Source of the DNA: Tenericutes bacterium MO-XQ
GTDB taxonomy: Bacteria; Bacillota_I; Bacilli_A; Acholeplasmatales; Acholeplasmataceae
Reading direction: 5' to 3'
Assembly: GCA_002838185.1 (NCBI GenBank)
Contig: CP017948.1
Location: forward strand, 806,001 to 870,000
Length of the DNA stretch: 64,000 bases
Made by a program: the position numbers and the translations under genes. A model generated the notes under the pieces. That model was not told the origin of the DNA and did not search any database. It saw only the letters and a list, made by a program, of their open reading frames with translations. Position 1 is the stretch's first letter; each line of letters begins with the position of its first letter. Positions 19,309 to 27,416 of the stretch are shown in pieces.

Positions 19309-20235
19309 CTATAAAATATCTGTTAAAGATAAACTTGATTGATGATGCCATGTATTGGGGTCATCTTTTTTATATTGCTTTAAAAATGAGATGACTTCCT
19401 CAGCGACAATCGTTGGTGTTGATGCACCAGAGGTTACACTTACAGAATCAATGCCCTGTAACCATTCTAAATTGATATCTTCGACACCACCAATTAAATA
19501 ACTAGGAATATCTTTAGACTTTCTTGATACTTCAGCTAGTTTATTGGAATTGCTACTTTTTTGATCTCCTACAACGAGCATTAAATCAACTTTTTCTTGA
19601 TCCATGACTGCTTGTTGTCTAATGGTTGTTGCATTACATATCTCGTTATCAAAGATATAAGATGGATATTTTGTTTCGATAATAGATAATACCGATTTTA
19701 TATCATACAAACTTAATGTCGTTTGATTTGTTACAAAGATTTTATCACCTAAATCATTAGGTAAAAGCATCGCATCTTTTTCGTTTTCAACAAACAAAAT
19801 AGATGGATCAATATCTAATATAGCTTCAGGCTCAGGATGATTTCTATGTCCAATATAAATCACTTGATAACCCTCATCTAATTTTACTTTTACTGCTTTA
19901 TGTACTTTTAAAACGTCTCTACAGGTTGCGTTAAGATAAGTTAATCCTTTTTCTTTTGCACGTTCAATCACCTTATCACTAATCCCATGTGCAGTAAAGA
20001 TTACTGTTCCATGATCAACTTGTTCAAGCATTTCTAAACGTGTTTTACCTTTTTGATCAAGGCTTATGACACCATGTTCTTTAAATGCTTTCGTGATTTT
20101 TTGATTATGAACGATTTGTCCTAAGACATAAATAGGTCTAGGATAACTTTCAGTTCTAATTACTTTTTTAACGATTGCCATTGCGTTTAAAACACCATGA
20201 CAATAACCTCTAGGCGTTAAATCAATTACTTTCAT
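19309..20235 (-). CDS. ispH: 4-hydroxy-3-methylbut-2-enyl diphosphate reductase
   Basis: 308 residues. The three Cys that hold the iron-sulfur cluster are visible: C12 (GYCHGV), C105 (NATCRDVLKVH) and C200 (NEICNATTIRQQA). TAHG near residue 82 and GHRNHPE near 130 also match. It makes IPP and DMAPP from HMBPP, the last MEP step, so it complements dxs. Transcribed alone, convergent with dinB. Confidence 0.95.
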   Translation of the reverse strand: MKVIDLTPRGYCHGVLNAMAIVKKVIRTESYPRPIYVLGQIVHNQKITKAFKEHGVISLDQKGKTRLEMLEQVDHGTVIFTAHGISDKVIERAKEKGLTYLNATCRDVLKVHKAVKVKLDEGYQVIYIGHRNHPEPEAILDIDPSILFVENEKDAMLLPNDLGDKIFVTNQTTLSLYDIKSVLSIIETKYPSYIFDNEICNATTIRQQAVMDQEKVDLMLVVGDQKSSNSNKLAEVSRKSKDIPSYLIGGVEDINLEWLQGIDSVSVTSGASTPTIVAEEVISFLKQYKKDDPNTWHHQSSLSLTDIL

Positions 20236-20296
20236 TTATATCACCATTTCTATTATAACTTAAATATGTTTATTTTAAAGTCAATTTACTTTAGTA

Positions 20297-20305
20297 TGTT
20301 ATAAT
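20297..20305 (+). promoter_or_regulatory. Extended -10 promoter of helicase/nfo pair
   Basis: TATGTTATAAT ends 17 bases before the start codon, so the leader is only about 10 bases. Confidence 0.6.
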
Positions 20306-20322
20306 AACTATGGTGATTTTAT

Positions 20323-21564
20323 ATGTATATTAAAGAAAAATTAGAAAAATTAGGATTCAAGTCAACCACACCCATTCAAGATGGTGTTTTTGATGCTATA
20401 GACCATAAAAAACATTTGGTTGGACTCGCTCCTACTGGTACAGGAAAGACACATGCTTACCTTCTACCTATACTTGAAAGATTAGATGTTAACATGATGA
20501 AAACACAAGCTGTAATCTTAGTTCCAACAAATGAACTTGTTGTTCAAGTATATCAAATGTTAATGCTAACCGATGACCGTTTTAATGTGAAAGCTTATGA
20601 AGCGAGTAGAGATAAACAAAAAGATGTTTCATGGCTTAAAAAAGCCCAACCACAAATCGTAATTACAACACCAAATAGATTGAAATATTTAGCAGTTGAC
20701 GAACAAGCGCTCAATATAAAAGATGCTAAATTTTTAGTTTTAGATGAAGCCGACATGATGTTTGATGAAGAATTCATGGGATGGATCGATGGTATTATTC
20801 AGATGATGGATCATGCAAAATATTTATTATTTTCAGCAACCATCACAAAACCTATGGAACCTTTTATCAGAGCTTATTTTGGTAGTTATGATCTTATCGA
20901 CACATCAAAATCTCATGAACTAGATATAGAATATCAACTCATCAATATTAAGCACCAAGACCGATTAGAAAGTCTTAAAAAAGTGATTAAACATATTAAT
21001 CCTTATGTTTGCTTGATCTTCGTGAGTAAAAAAGAAAATCAAGATTTAGTCTATGAATCATTATATGAGTTAGGATTAAATGTCATTAATTTTAAATCAA
21101 GCTTAGGTATTAAAAGAAGAAAACAAATCATTGATGAAATTAAGAATATGAAATATCAATATGTTGTGACTTCAGATTTAGCAGCAAGAGGATTAGATTT
21201 TAAAATCTCACACGTGATTCATTTTGATTTGCCACATCATTTAGAGTTTTTCATGCATAGAAGTGGCAGAACTGGAAGAATGAATGATTCAGGAGTTGTT
21301 ATTACCTTTTTAAATGTTGACGATCATCGTCGTATTGATAAATTAAGAAAACTCGTTGATTTTAAAGAGTATCAATTAACACCTGAAGGTTTAATTGAAA
21401 AAGTGAGTAAAAAAAGACCTTTATCAGAAGCTGAAAAGCAAGCGATTAAGTCTATTAAAAAACCTAAAAAAGTAAAACCTAATTATAAAAAGAAAAACAA
21501 ACAACAAGTTTCAAAAGCAAAAAAACAAGCGAGAAGGAGAGAACTTTATGATCAAAATAGGTAG
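20323..21564 (+). CDS. DEAD-box ATP-dependent RNA helicase
   Basis: 413 residues. Q-motif TTPIQD (15-20), Walker A APTGTGKT (36-43), DEAD (141-144), SAT (171-173), SDLAARGLDF and HRSGRTGRM are all present, so the core is complete. The C-terminal tail is strongly basic (KKPKKVKPNYKKKNKQQ), likely for RNA contact. This is a CshA/CshB-like helicase of ribosome assembly or RNA decay; which one cannot be told. It overlaps nfo by 17 bases. Confidence 0.93.
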   Translation: MYIKEKLEKLGFKSTTPIQDGVFDAIDHKKHLVGLAPTGTGKTHAYLLPILERLDVNMMKTQAVILVPTNELVVQVYQMLMLTDDRFNVKAYEASRDKQKDVSWLKKAQPQIVITTPNRLKYLAVDEQALNIKDAKFLVLDEADMMFDEEFMGWIDGIIQMMDHAKYLLFSATITKPMEPFIRAYFGSYDLIDTSKSHELDIEYQLINIKHQDRLESLKKVIKHINPYVCLIFVSKKENQDLVYESLYELGLNVINFKSSLGIKRRKQIIDEIKNMKYQYVVTSDLAARGLDFKISHVIHFDLPHHLEFFMHRSGRTGRMNDSGVVITFLNVDDHRRIDKLRKLVDFKEYQLTPEGLIEKVSKKRPLSEAEKQAIKSIKKPKKVKPNYKKKNKQQVSKAKKQARRRELYDQNR

Positions 21565-22435
21565 TCATGTTTCCATGTCGGGAGATGATATGTACTTAGG
21601 TTCAGTCAAAGAAGCCTTAAGTTATAATGCAAATGCACTGATGATATATACAGGTGCTCCACAAAATACAATTCGTAAGAAAATCAATCAATTAAAAGCA
21701 GAAGAAGCTTTAGCTTATATGAAAGAAATCGGATTTGATATCAACGCTGTTGTCGTTCATGCGCCTTATATCATGAACTTAGCAAATCCTAGTGAAGAAA
21801 AAAGAGATTTTGCAATACGTTTCTTAACTGAAGAAATTAAAAGAACAGCATATATGGGTGCAACCCAAATCGTTTTACATCCGGGAAGTGCAGTAGGAAA
21901 AGATAGAGAAGAAGCGGTTAGATGGATTGCTGAAGGGTTAAATAAAGTTATTGAAAATACAAAAGACTTGTCAGTGAAGATAGCACTTGAAACCATGGCT
22001 GGTAAAGGAAATGAAGTCGGTAAGACATTCGAAGAACTTAGAACAATCATTGATTTAGTTGATCATAAAGAACGCATCAGTGTTTGTTTTGACACATGTC
22101 ATACACATGATGCAGGATATGATATAAAAAATGATTTTGAAGGTGTTATTAAGCATTTCGATGAAGTTGTTGGTAAAGAGTTAATTTCTGTTTTCCATAT
22201 CAATGACAGCAAAAATGAACAAGGTGCTGCAAAAGATAGACACGAAAACTTAGGATTTGGATATCTTGGGTTTGATGCATTACTAAAAGTGATTTATCAT
22301 CCAGATTTTCTAGATGTTCCTAAAATCCTAGAAACACCATATATCGATAAAAAAGCACCATATCTTGAAGAAATAGAAATGGTGAGAAATAAAAGTTTTG
22401 ATCCAGATTTAAAAACAAAAATCGAACAAAAATAA
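21548..22435 (+). CDS. nfo: Endonuclease IV (AP endonuclease)
   Basis: 295 residues. The zinc-binding TIM-barrel motifs are all visible: VVVHAPY, IVLHPGSAVG, IALETMAGKGNE, VCFDTCHTHDAGYD, FHINDSKN...RHENLGFG and ILETPY. It cuts DNA at abasic sites in base-excision repair. The ATG lies inside the helicase gene, so the two are coupled. Its 3' terminator has been split by the insertion sequence that follows. Confidence 0.95.
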   Translation: MIKIGSHVSMSGDDMYLGSVKEALSYNANALMIYTGAPQNTIRKKINQLKAEEALAYMKEIGFDINAVVVHAPYIMNLANPSEEKRDFAIRFLTEEIKRTAYMGATQIVLHPGSAVGKDREEAVRWIAEGLNKVIENTKDLSVKIALETMAGKGNEVGKTFEELRTIIDLVDHKERISVCFDTCHTHDAGYDIKNDFEGVIKHFDEVVGKELISVFHINDSKNEQGAAKDRHENLGFGYLGFDALLKVIYHPDFLDVPKILETPYIDKKAPYLEEIEMVRNKSFDPDLKTKIEQK

Positions 22436-22441
22436 AAGAAA

Positions 22442-22456
22442 AGGCATCACTGATTA
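22442..22456. repeat. Left half of a terminator stem split by an insertion sequence
   Basis: AGGCATCACTGATTA is the exact reverse complement of 24141-24155 across the insertion sequence. Joined, the two form a 15-bp stem with a 5-base loop and A/T runs outside, a typical terminator. Confidence 0.8.
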
Positions 22457-22459
22457 TTA

Positions 22460-22485
22460 TGAACAGCCTCTTGTCAAGTTGACAC
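22460..22485. repeat. Left inverted repeat of the IS150-type element
   Basis: It begins TGA and ends AAGTTGACAC (22476-22485), matching 24110-24135 on the other strand at about 17 of 26 positions. Confidence 0.6.
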
Positions 22486-22505
22486 AGTAAATAAATAAAA
22501 ATCAA

Positions 22506-23411
22506 TTAAGCCATATGTCTATATTCCATTGGACTATGGCTTTTTAGTTTGCTTTGTAACCTGATATTGTTATAAAACTTAATATATTTATGTATTGCTT
22601 TTCTAAGTTTAATTATTGAGTCAAATTTATTAATATAGAACATTTCTGTTTTTATGATTCCCCATAGATTTTCTATTGGACCATTATCAATACATTTCCC
22701 AACTCTAGACATGCTTTGAATCATTCCTTGCTTATCTAGCATTTGTTTGAATTTCTTACTCGTATATTGATAACCTCGATCGCTATGGAATATAGGTTTT
22801 GCGTTTGGATATTTTTTTATAGCTTTCTTAAATGCACTAAACACTAAAGCGTTATTGTTGCTAGTACTTAATTCATACGAAATGATACTGTTATCATAAA
22901 GATCCATAATCGCACACATATATAGCTTTTGACCCGTACTAATCTTAAATTCAGTGACGTCACTTAGCCATTTTTGATTAGGCTGTTCACTACCAAAATT
23001 TCTACTTAAAATATTTTCACCAATTTGTTCAGGTGTGTGCTTTACATGTCCTGGTTTTTTTCTTCTAATAATTGCTTTAATTTGATAAGCATCTGATAAT
23101 CTATAAATGTAATTTAAAGAGTGGTTGCTTCCAGTATATTTATTGATATGCTCTTGAATCCTTCTATAGCCAAATGTTAAATCAGTAAAGAAATACCACT
23201 CTTTGATTTGTTCTAATACTCTCTCATTCTTGATTTCATATGCAGGCTTATCCCTTTTTTTCCACTTGTAATATGCTTGCCTAGTAATCTCTAAGACCTT
23301 ACAGAGCCAATCAATTGGATATTGATCTTTGTAAAACTCTATGGTTTCATACTGTTTTTGATATCTAACTCGGCTAAGTGGGCTTTTTCCTCTAGTTCCT
23401 CGTTTTTTTTT
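22506..23411 (-). CDS. IS150-type transposase OrfB (DDE domain), made by -1 frameshift
   Basis: The frame is open without a stop from the A-run at 23403-23411 down to 22506, about 300 codons. It has no ATG until 22919, so the piece starting there is not the true protein. Catalytic residues are complete: D in WLSDVTEF (22959-22961), D in FHSDRGYQYTS (22779-22781) and, exactly 35 residues later, E in NGPIENLWG. The N-terminal part reads ...YPIDWLCKVLEITRQAYYKW and GYRRI, typical of OrfB. It should be made as a fusion to OrfA by -1 slippage on nine A residues. Confidence 0.88.
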   Translation of the reverse strand, partial: KKKRGTRGKSPLSRVRYQKQYETIEFYKDQYPIDWLCKVLEITRQAYYKWKKRDKPAYEIKNERVLEQIKEWYFFTDLTFGYRRIQEHINKYTGSNHSLNYIYRLSDAYQIKAIIRRKKPGHVKHTPEQIGENILSRNFGSEQPNQKWLSDVTEFKISTGQKLYMCAIMDLYDNSIISYELSTSNNNALVFSAFKKAIKKYPNAKPIFHSDRGYQYTSKKFKQMLDKQGMIQSMSRVGKCIDNGPIENLWGIIKTEMFYINKFDSIIKLRKAIHKYIKFYNNIRLQSKLKSHSPMEYRHMA

Positions 23412-24052
23412 AGAACCTCTATCTCAGCTTGACTCAGTTCAAGTGCCCTTCTAAGTCGTTCGTTTTCTCGTCTTAGGATTTCATTTTCCTCTAGTTCATG
23501 CTTTTGTTTCTTAATACCGCGACGATCTATGAGGCCTTCTACACCTTTTACTAAATATTTTTGATACCACTGATAAACTTGTTGATAACTTACCTTGAAC
23601 TTTTTGGATGTCTTATGATAGTCAATTTCAGTTTCAATGAGATATTTAACAACTTCAACCCGTTCCTCTAATGTTGTTTTTCTACCTTTCATAGTAACAC
23701 CACCTTTACCCCGATGTGCAGTCTTGTTACTACCATTATAACCTAATACCCATCTGGCTATTAATGAAGGATTTAAAATCCCATACTTTATTGCCAAATC
23801 TTTATAAGTGTATCTCCCCGTGTTATATTGCTCAATGATTTGTTCTTTTAATTCTTTTTTATACGTTTTGTTTGTACTTTTCATTTTTAATGCTTTTGGT
23901 CCATATTTCTTATATTTAAAATACATTGCCTGAAATCCACTTCTTGAAATATTATACTTTTTTGCTATGGATACTTGTCCCTCATTTCCTTGCTCATATA
24001 GCCGACATGCTTTTAGTTTTTCTTGATAACTTAATCTTTTTTTCTTAGACAT
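23339..24052 (-). CDS. IS150-type transposase OrfA (DNA-binding)
   Basis: 237 residues from the ATG at 24052, which has GGAGGT 8 bases upstream; an upstream ATG at 24091 has none. Three helix-turn-helix segments are visible (YNISRSGFQAMYFKYK, YTYKDLAIKYGI, FKVSYQQVYQWYQKY), then a leucine-zipper-like stretch of ENEILRRENERLRRALEL. It binds the ends of the element. The frame ends at 23339, but slippage at CTAAAAAAAAAC (near 23411-23402) moves ribosomes into OrfB. Confidence 0.88.
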   Translation of the reverse strand: MSKKKRLSYQEKLKACRLYEQGNEGQVSIAKKYNISRSGFQAMYFKYKKYGPKALKMKSTNKTYKKELKEQIIEQYNTGRYTYKDLAIKYGILNPSLIARWVLGYNGSNKTAHRGKGGVTMKGRKTTLEERVEVVKYLIETEIDYHKTSKKFKVSYQQVYQWYQKYLVKGVEGLIDRRGIKKQKHELEENEILRRENERLRRALELSQAEIEVLKKNEELEEKAHLAELDIKNSMKP

Positions 24053-24109
24053 AATAAAATACCTCCAAGTATCTACGTTTATAATAATCATTTCTTTTTA
24101 TTATTTAAC

Positions 24110-24135
24110 GTGTCAACTTTAGAGGTATCATATCA
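24110..24135. repeat. Right inverted repeat of the IS150-type element
   Basis: GTGTCAACTT at 24110-24119 mirrors the left repeat. The outer part is less well matched. Confidence 0.6.
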
Positions 24136-24139
24136 TTAT

Positions 24140-24568
24140 TTAATCAGTGATGCCTATTTTTATTAAGAAAAACATGTTTGCCAATAAAATGATACTTTGT
24201 AAACCATAAATAACAATTAATAAGATCCACTGAACATCTAATTTAAACATGGGTGAGCTTGCGCCAAACTGTGTTAATAAAATCAGTATAGGGACAAACA
24301 AAAAGATTGAAAAAACAATAAATAATGCGCCTATAATCTGATAAAGCGTTTCAAATCCTCTTTGAGTTAACGCATAAATCATTCTTAAATGATATAAGTG
24401 ATAGATAAGCATAAGTGCATATCCTATCCAAAATAAGTTCATAAACCCATGTTCACTAGATATAAACTGTTCATCAAGTCTAGAATAAGGATAAAGGCTT
24501 ATATATCCTATACCCACTAAAATGATGCCAGTGACTAAAGCAAAATACATGAGATATGCTTTTTTCAT
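24140..24568 (-). CDS. Four-helix membrane protein, unknown function
   Basis: 142 residues with four hydrophobic segments (about 5-27, 42-60, 73-98 and 112-137) and short loops. I recognise no family. It follows glgA by 11 bases and is probably co-transcribed with it. Its last codons (GITD, stop) form the right arm of the split terminator; the insertion sequence sits 4 bases beyond its stop codon. Confidence 0.65.
   Translation of the reverse strand: MKKAYLMYFALVTGIILVGIGYISLYPYSRLDEQFISSEHGFMNLFWIGYALMLIYHLYHLRMIYALTQRGFETLYQIIGALFIVFSIFLFVPILILLTQFGASSPMFKLDVQWILLIVIYGLQSIILLANMFFLIKIGITD
24141..24155. repeat. Right half of the split terminator stem
   Basis: TAATCAGTGATGCCT pairs exactly with 22442-22456. 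It is followed outward by TATTTTTATT. Confidence 0.8.
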
Positions 24569-24579
24569 AGAACCACTCC

Positions 24580-26004
24580 TTAAGATTTTAATATGTGTTC
24601 ATATAAGTCTTCATATTGGCTTGCCATTCTTGATACAGAATATCTAATATGCATTGCTTGTTGAATCATATTATCAAAATCTTCTTGGTTATTATGATAA
24701 AGATCAAGTGCTTGATCAATAGCCTCTCTTAAATCATCTTTATGATAGTTTTTAAAAGTAAAGCCAACTCCAACACCACTAAATTTATTATAAGGAGTTA
24801 CAGTATCTTTTAATCCTCCTGTTTCTCTTACAATCGGAAGTGCACCATATTTCATTGCGATCATATGGTTTAACCCACAAGGCTCAAATAAACTTGGTAG
24901 TAAGAATAAATCACTTGATGCATATATTTTTTGTTCTAAAGCAACATCAAAGCCTTCTTTGTAGTATACATATTCAGGATAACGTTTTTGTAACTTCATA
25001 AAATAAGATTCATAAAGTGCATCACCAGAACCGACAACAATTAAATAAAATGCGCCAATTTTCAGATATTCATCTAAAACTTCCATCATGATATCTATCC
25101 CTTTTTGACGGGCGAATCTATGGATGAATGAAACAATAGGAATCTGTTCGCTTTCTTTGAGATTTAAGTCTTTGATTAAAGCTCTGCGATTGATTTTTTT
25201 ACCAATAGAAAAAGTATTTTCATCATATCCTTGATAGATATGCTCATTGTTTTTAGGATTATATAAATCATCATCAAAACCATTTAGAATGCCGTGTAAA
25301 TCAATCTTTCTTGATTTTAATGGTCCTTCTAATGAAAATCCATAAAATCTAGTTAAGATTTCATCCTTATAGTTTTCAGATACGGTATTGATGGCGTTTG
25401 CACGCATGATTCCGCATTTTAAAAAGTTCACTTGATTCATGTGAATGTATGTAAAGTTTTTATGATTGAATAGTTTTTCAACTTCTAAACTATATGCACC
25501 TTGTTTTTCTAAGTTATGAATTGAAAGCAAAGTTTTTATGTTCCCAAAATCAGCATTTAAAGGTCTATAAAAAACATCTAGAAAAAATGGCACTAAGCTC
25601 GTTTGCCAATCATTTGAATGAATGATATTTGGATAATCTTTAGTTAATTTTACGTATTCTAAAATCGCAAAGTTAAAAAAAGTAAATCTTACGGGATCAT
25701 CGTCATGACCGTAATATTTAGACTTTGAGTAATAGGTATCGTGACCAACAAAGACATATGTCAAATGATCGTAAGTTGTTTCATAGAAAGTTGCAACTTC
25801 CTCATGGGTATCCATCTTGATGGTTGCTTGTCCGATTTTCGTAAAGTTTTCTTTTTGTTGGGCTATTTTTTTGTATAAAGGCGTAATAATTTTGATTTTA
25901 TGCCCTTTTTTTGATAGTGCTTTTGGTAAAGCATAACTGACGTCTGCTAAGCCCCCAGATTTGCTAAACGGATGTGCTTCACCACTACAAAATAGTATAT
26001 TCAT
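24580..26004 (-). CDS. glgA: Glycogen/starch synthase (GT5)
   Basis: 474 residues. The N-terminal ADP-glucose binding motif KSGGLADV is at 15-22, HSNDWQTSLVPFFL near 130, and the C-terminal FEPCGLNHMIAMKYGALPIVRETGGLKDTV is the GT5 donor-site signature. It extends alpha-1,4-glucan from ADP-glucose. No glgC, glgB or glgP lies in the window, so its substrate supply is not shown. Divergent from purA. Confidence 0.92.
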   Translation of the reverse strand: MNILFCSGEAHPFSKSGGLADVSYALPKALSKKGHKIKIITPLYKKIAQQKENFTKIGQATIKMDTHEEVATFYETTYDHLTYVFVGHDTYYSKSKYYGHDDDPVRFTFFNFAILEYVKLTKDYPNIIHSNDWQTSLVPFFLDVFYRPLNADFGNIKTLLSIHNLEKQGAYSLEVEKLFNHKNFTYIHMNQVNFLKCGIMRANAINTVSENYKDEILTRFYGFSLEGPLKSRKIDLHGILNGFDDDLYNPKNNEHIYQGYDENTFSIGKKINRRALIKDLNLKESEQIPIVSFIHRFARQKGIDIMMEVLDEYLKIGAFYLIVVGSGDALYESYFMKLQKRYPEYVYYKEGFDVALEQKIYASSDLFLLPSLFEPCGLNHMIAMKYGALPIVRETGGLKDTVTPYNKFSGVGVGFTFKNYHKDDLREAIDQALDLYHNNQEDFDNMIQQAMHIRYSVSRMASQYEDLYEHILKS

Positions 26005-26097
26005 ATGTTATCACCTAAACCAATTATACTTGAGATTCATAAATTAAACAAGATAAGAACTTCATATGATTTTTGTTCTATCAAAAGGGTGTAAAAA

Positions 26098-26106
26098 TGT
26101 TATAAT
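26098..26106 (+). promoter_or_regulatory. Extended -10 promoter of purA-purB
   Basis: AATGTTATAAT (TG, one base, TATAAT at 26101-26106) lies 32 bases before purA. No clear -35 box. Confidence 0.6.
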
Positions 26107-26138
26107 AACCATGTAAGAAATTTTATAAGGGGATATAT

Positions 26139-27404
26139 ATGAAAAGACTTGTTATTGTAGGAACACAATGGGGAGATGAAGGAAAAGGAAAGATAACAGA
26201 CTACTTAGCTCAAAGTGCTGATGTGGTTTGTAGATATCAAGGCGGAAATAACGCTGGACATACTGTCGTTTTTGATGGGAAGAAGTATAGTTTGCATTTA
26301 TTGCCATCAGGTATTTTAAATCCAAATATAGAAAATGTTATGGCCAATGGTATGGTGATTAATCCAAAAGCATTTAGTGAAGAGTTAAAGAAAGTTGATC
26401 GTTTTAACTTACATATCTCAGATCGTGCACATGTTGTATTACCTTATCATATAGAACTTGATAAAGCATATGAAACCATTAAAAAAGATGTAAAGATTGG
26501 AACTACTCATAAAGGGATTGGACCAACTTATACAGATAAAAGTGCTCGTATAGGCATGAGAGTTTCTAGTTTTATTCATGAAGATAAATTTGCTCATGAA
26601 TTAAAACATTTAATTGAGTTAAAAAATAAAGAACTGATCTCTTATGGTCATGATCCAATCGATTTTGAATCTGTCTATAACGAATATAAAGCATATGCTG
26701 AGTTAATGAAACCATATGTTACAGATACATCTTATTTATTAAATCAATATATAGAAACAGATAAAAAAATATTATTTGAAGGTGCACAAGGTGTTATGCT
26801 TTGTCTTGATCATGGCACATATCCTTATGTGACATCATCATCACCAACAGCGTCATCAGTACCAGTAAATACAGGAATCGCACCATGGCTTGTTGAAGGT
26901 GCGATAGGTGTAACAAAAGCTTATTCAACACGTGTTGGCGAAGGATTTATGCCAACCGAAATAAAAAATAAACTTGCAGATGAAATCAGAGTAAGAGGTA
27001 ATGAATTTGGAACAACTACAGGTAGACCAAGACGCATTGGATGGCTTGATACTGTTGTTTTAAGACATACCAAACGTGTAAGTGGTTTATCTTATTTAGC
27101 AGTTACTTTGCTTGATGTCTTATCAGGTATAGAAGAACTTAAAGTTTGTGTAAGCTATAATCTAGATGGAAAAGAAATTGATTATGTTCCAGCTGATATC
27201 GATGATTTCATGAGATGTGAACCAAACTATATCACATTAAAGGGATGGCAAGAAGACATCACTCAAGTCAAAAGTTTTGATGAATTACCTAAAGCAGCAC
27301 AAGCTTATTTAAAAACACTAAGTGATTTAGTTAAGGTTGATATTGCAATCTTCTCTGTAGGACCAGATCGTAATCAAACGATATTAGTTAAAGACATATT
27401 TTAA
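26139..27404 (+). CDS. purA: Adenylosuccinate synthetase
   Basis: 421 residues. GTP-binding start GTQWGDEGKGKITDYLA and NNAGHTVVFDGK, then GIGPTYTDKSARIG, FEGAQGVMLCLDHGTYPYVTSS and TTTGRPRRIGWLD are all present. It joins IMP and aspartate using GTP, the first committed step to AMP. The AAGGGGATAT ribosome site precedes the ATG. purB follows after 12 bases, giving the complete IMP-to-AMP branch in one operon. Confidence 0.96.
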   Translation: MKRLVIVGTQWGDEGKGKITDYLAQSADVVCRYQGGNNAGHTVVFDGKKYSLHLLPSGILNPNIENVMANGMVINPKAFSEELKKVDRFNLHISDRAHVVLPYHIELDKAYETIKKDVKIGTTHKGIGPTYTDKSARIGMRVSSFIHEDKFAHELKHLIELKNKELISYGHDPIDFESVYNEYKAYAELMKPYVTDTSYLLNQYIETDKKILFEGAQGVMLCLDHGTYPYVTSSSPTASSVPVNTGIAPWLVEGAIGVTKAYSTRVGEGFMPTEIKNKLADEIRVRGNEFGTTTGRPRRIGWLDTVVLRHTKRVSGLSYLAVTLLDVLSGIEELKVCVSYNLDGKEIDYVPADIDDFMRCEPNYITLKGWQEDITQVKSFDELPKAAQAYLKTLSDLVKVDIAIFSVGPDRNQTILVKDIF

Positions 27405-27416
27405 AAGGAGTTTCCT

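Larger units (their letters stand above)
22460..24135 (-). mobile_element. IS150-type (IS3 family) insertion sequence, intact
   Basis: A 1676-bp element with two overlapping transposase frames. Its ends are imperfect inverted repeats of about 26 bp beginning TGA; the inner ten bases AAGTTGACAC are identical and lie at the same distance (16 bases) from both proposed ends. A 3-bp direct repeat TTA flanks it (22457-22459 and 24136-24138), which fits IS3-family target duplication, though in AT-rich DNA 3 bp is weak evidence. The end positions could be off by a few bases. Both genes look undamaged, so it may still move. Confidence 0.85.

Noticed and set aside
19267..19312. Strong terminator after dinB
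   Set aside because: The hairpin is perfect but has no T-run on either strand, so I keep it only as a weak candidate.
22470..22484. TTGTCAAGTTGACAC near the left end of the element as a regulator's palindrome
   Set aside because: It lies within the inverted repeat of the insertion sequence, and the right end does not share the palindrome, so it is better read as a transposase site.
22506..22919. A short transposase gene starting at the ATG at 22919
   Set aside because: The frame is open for another ~160 codons upstream with the first catalytic Asp and the OrfB N-terminal domain, so this ATG is internal to a frameshifted fusion, not a truncated gene.
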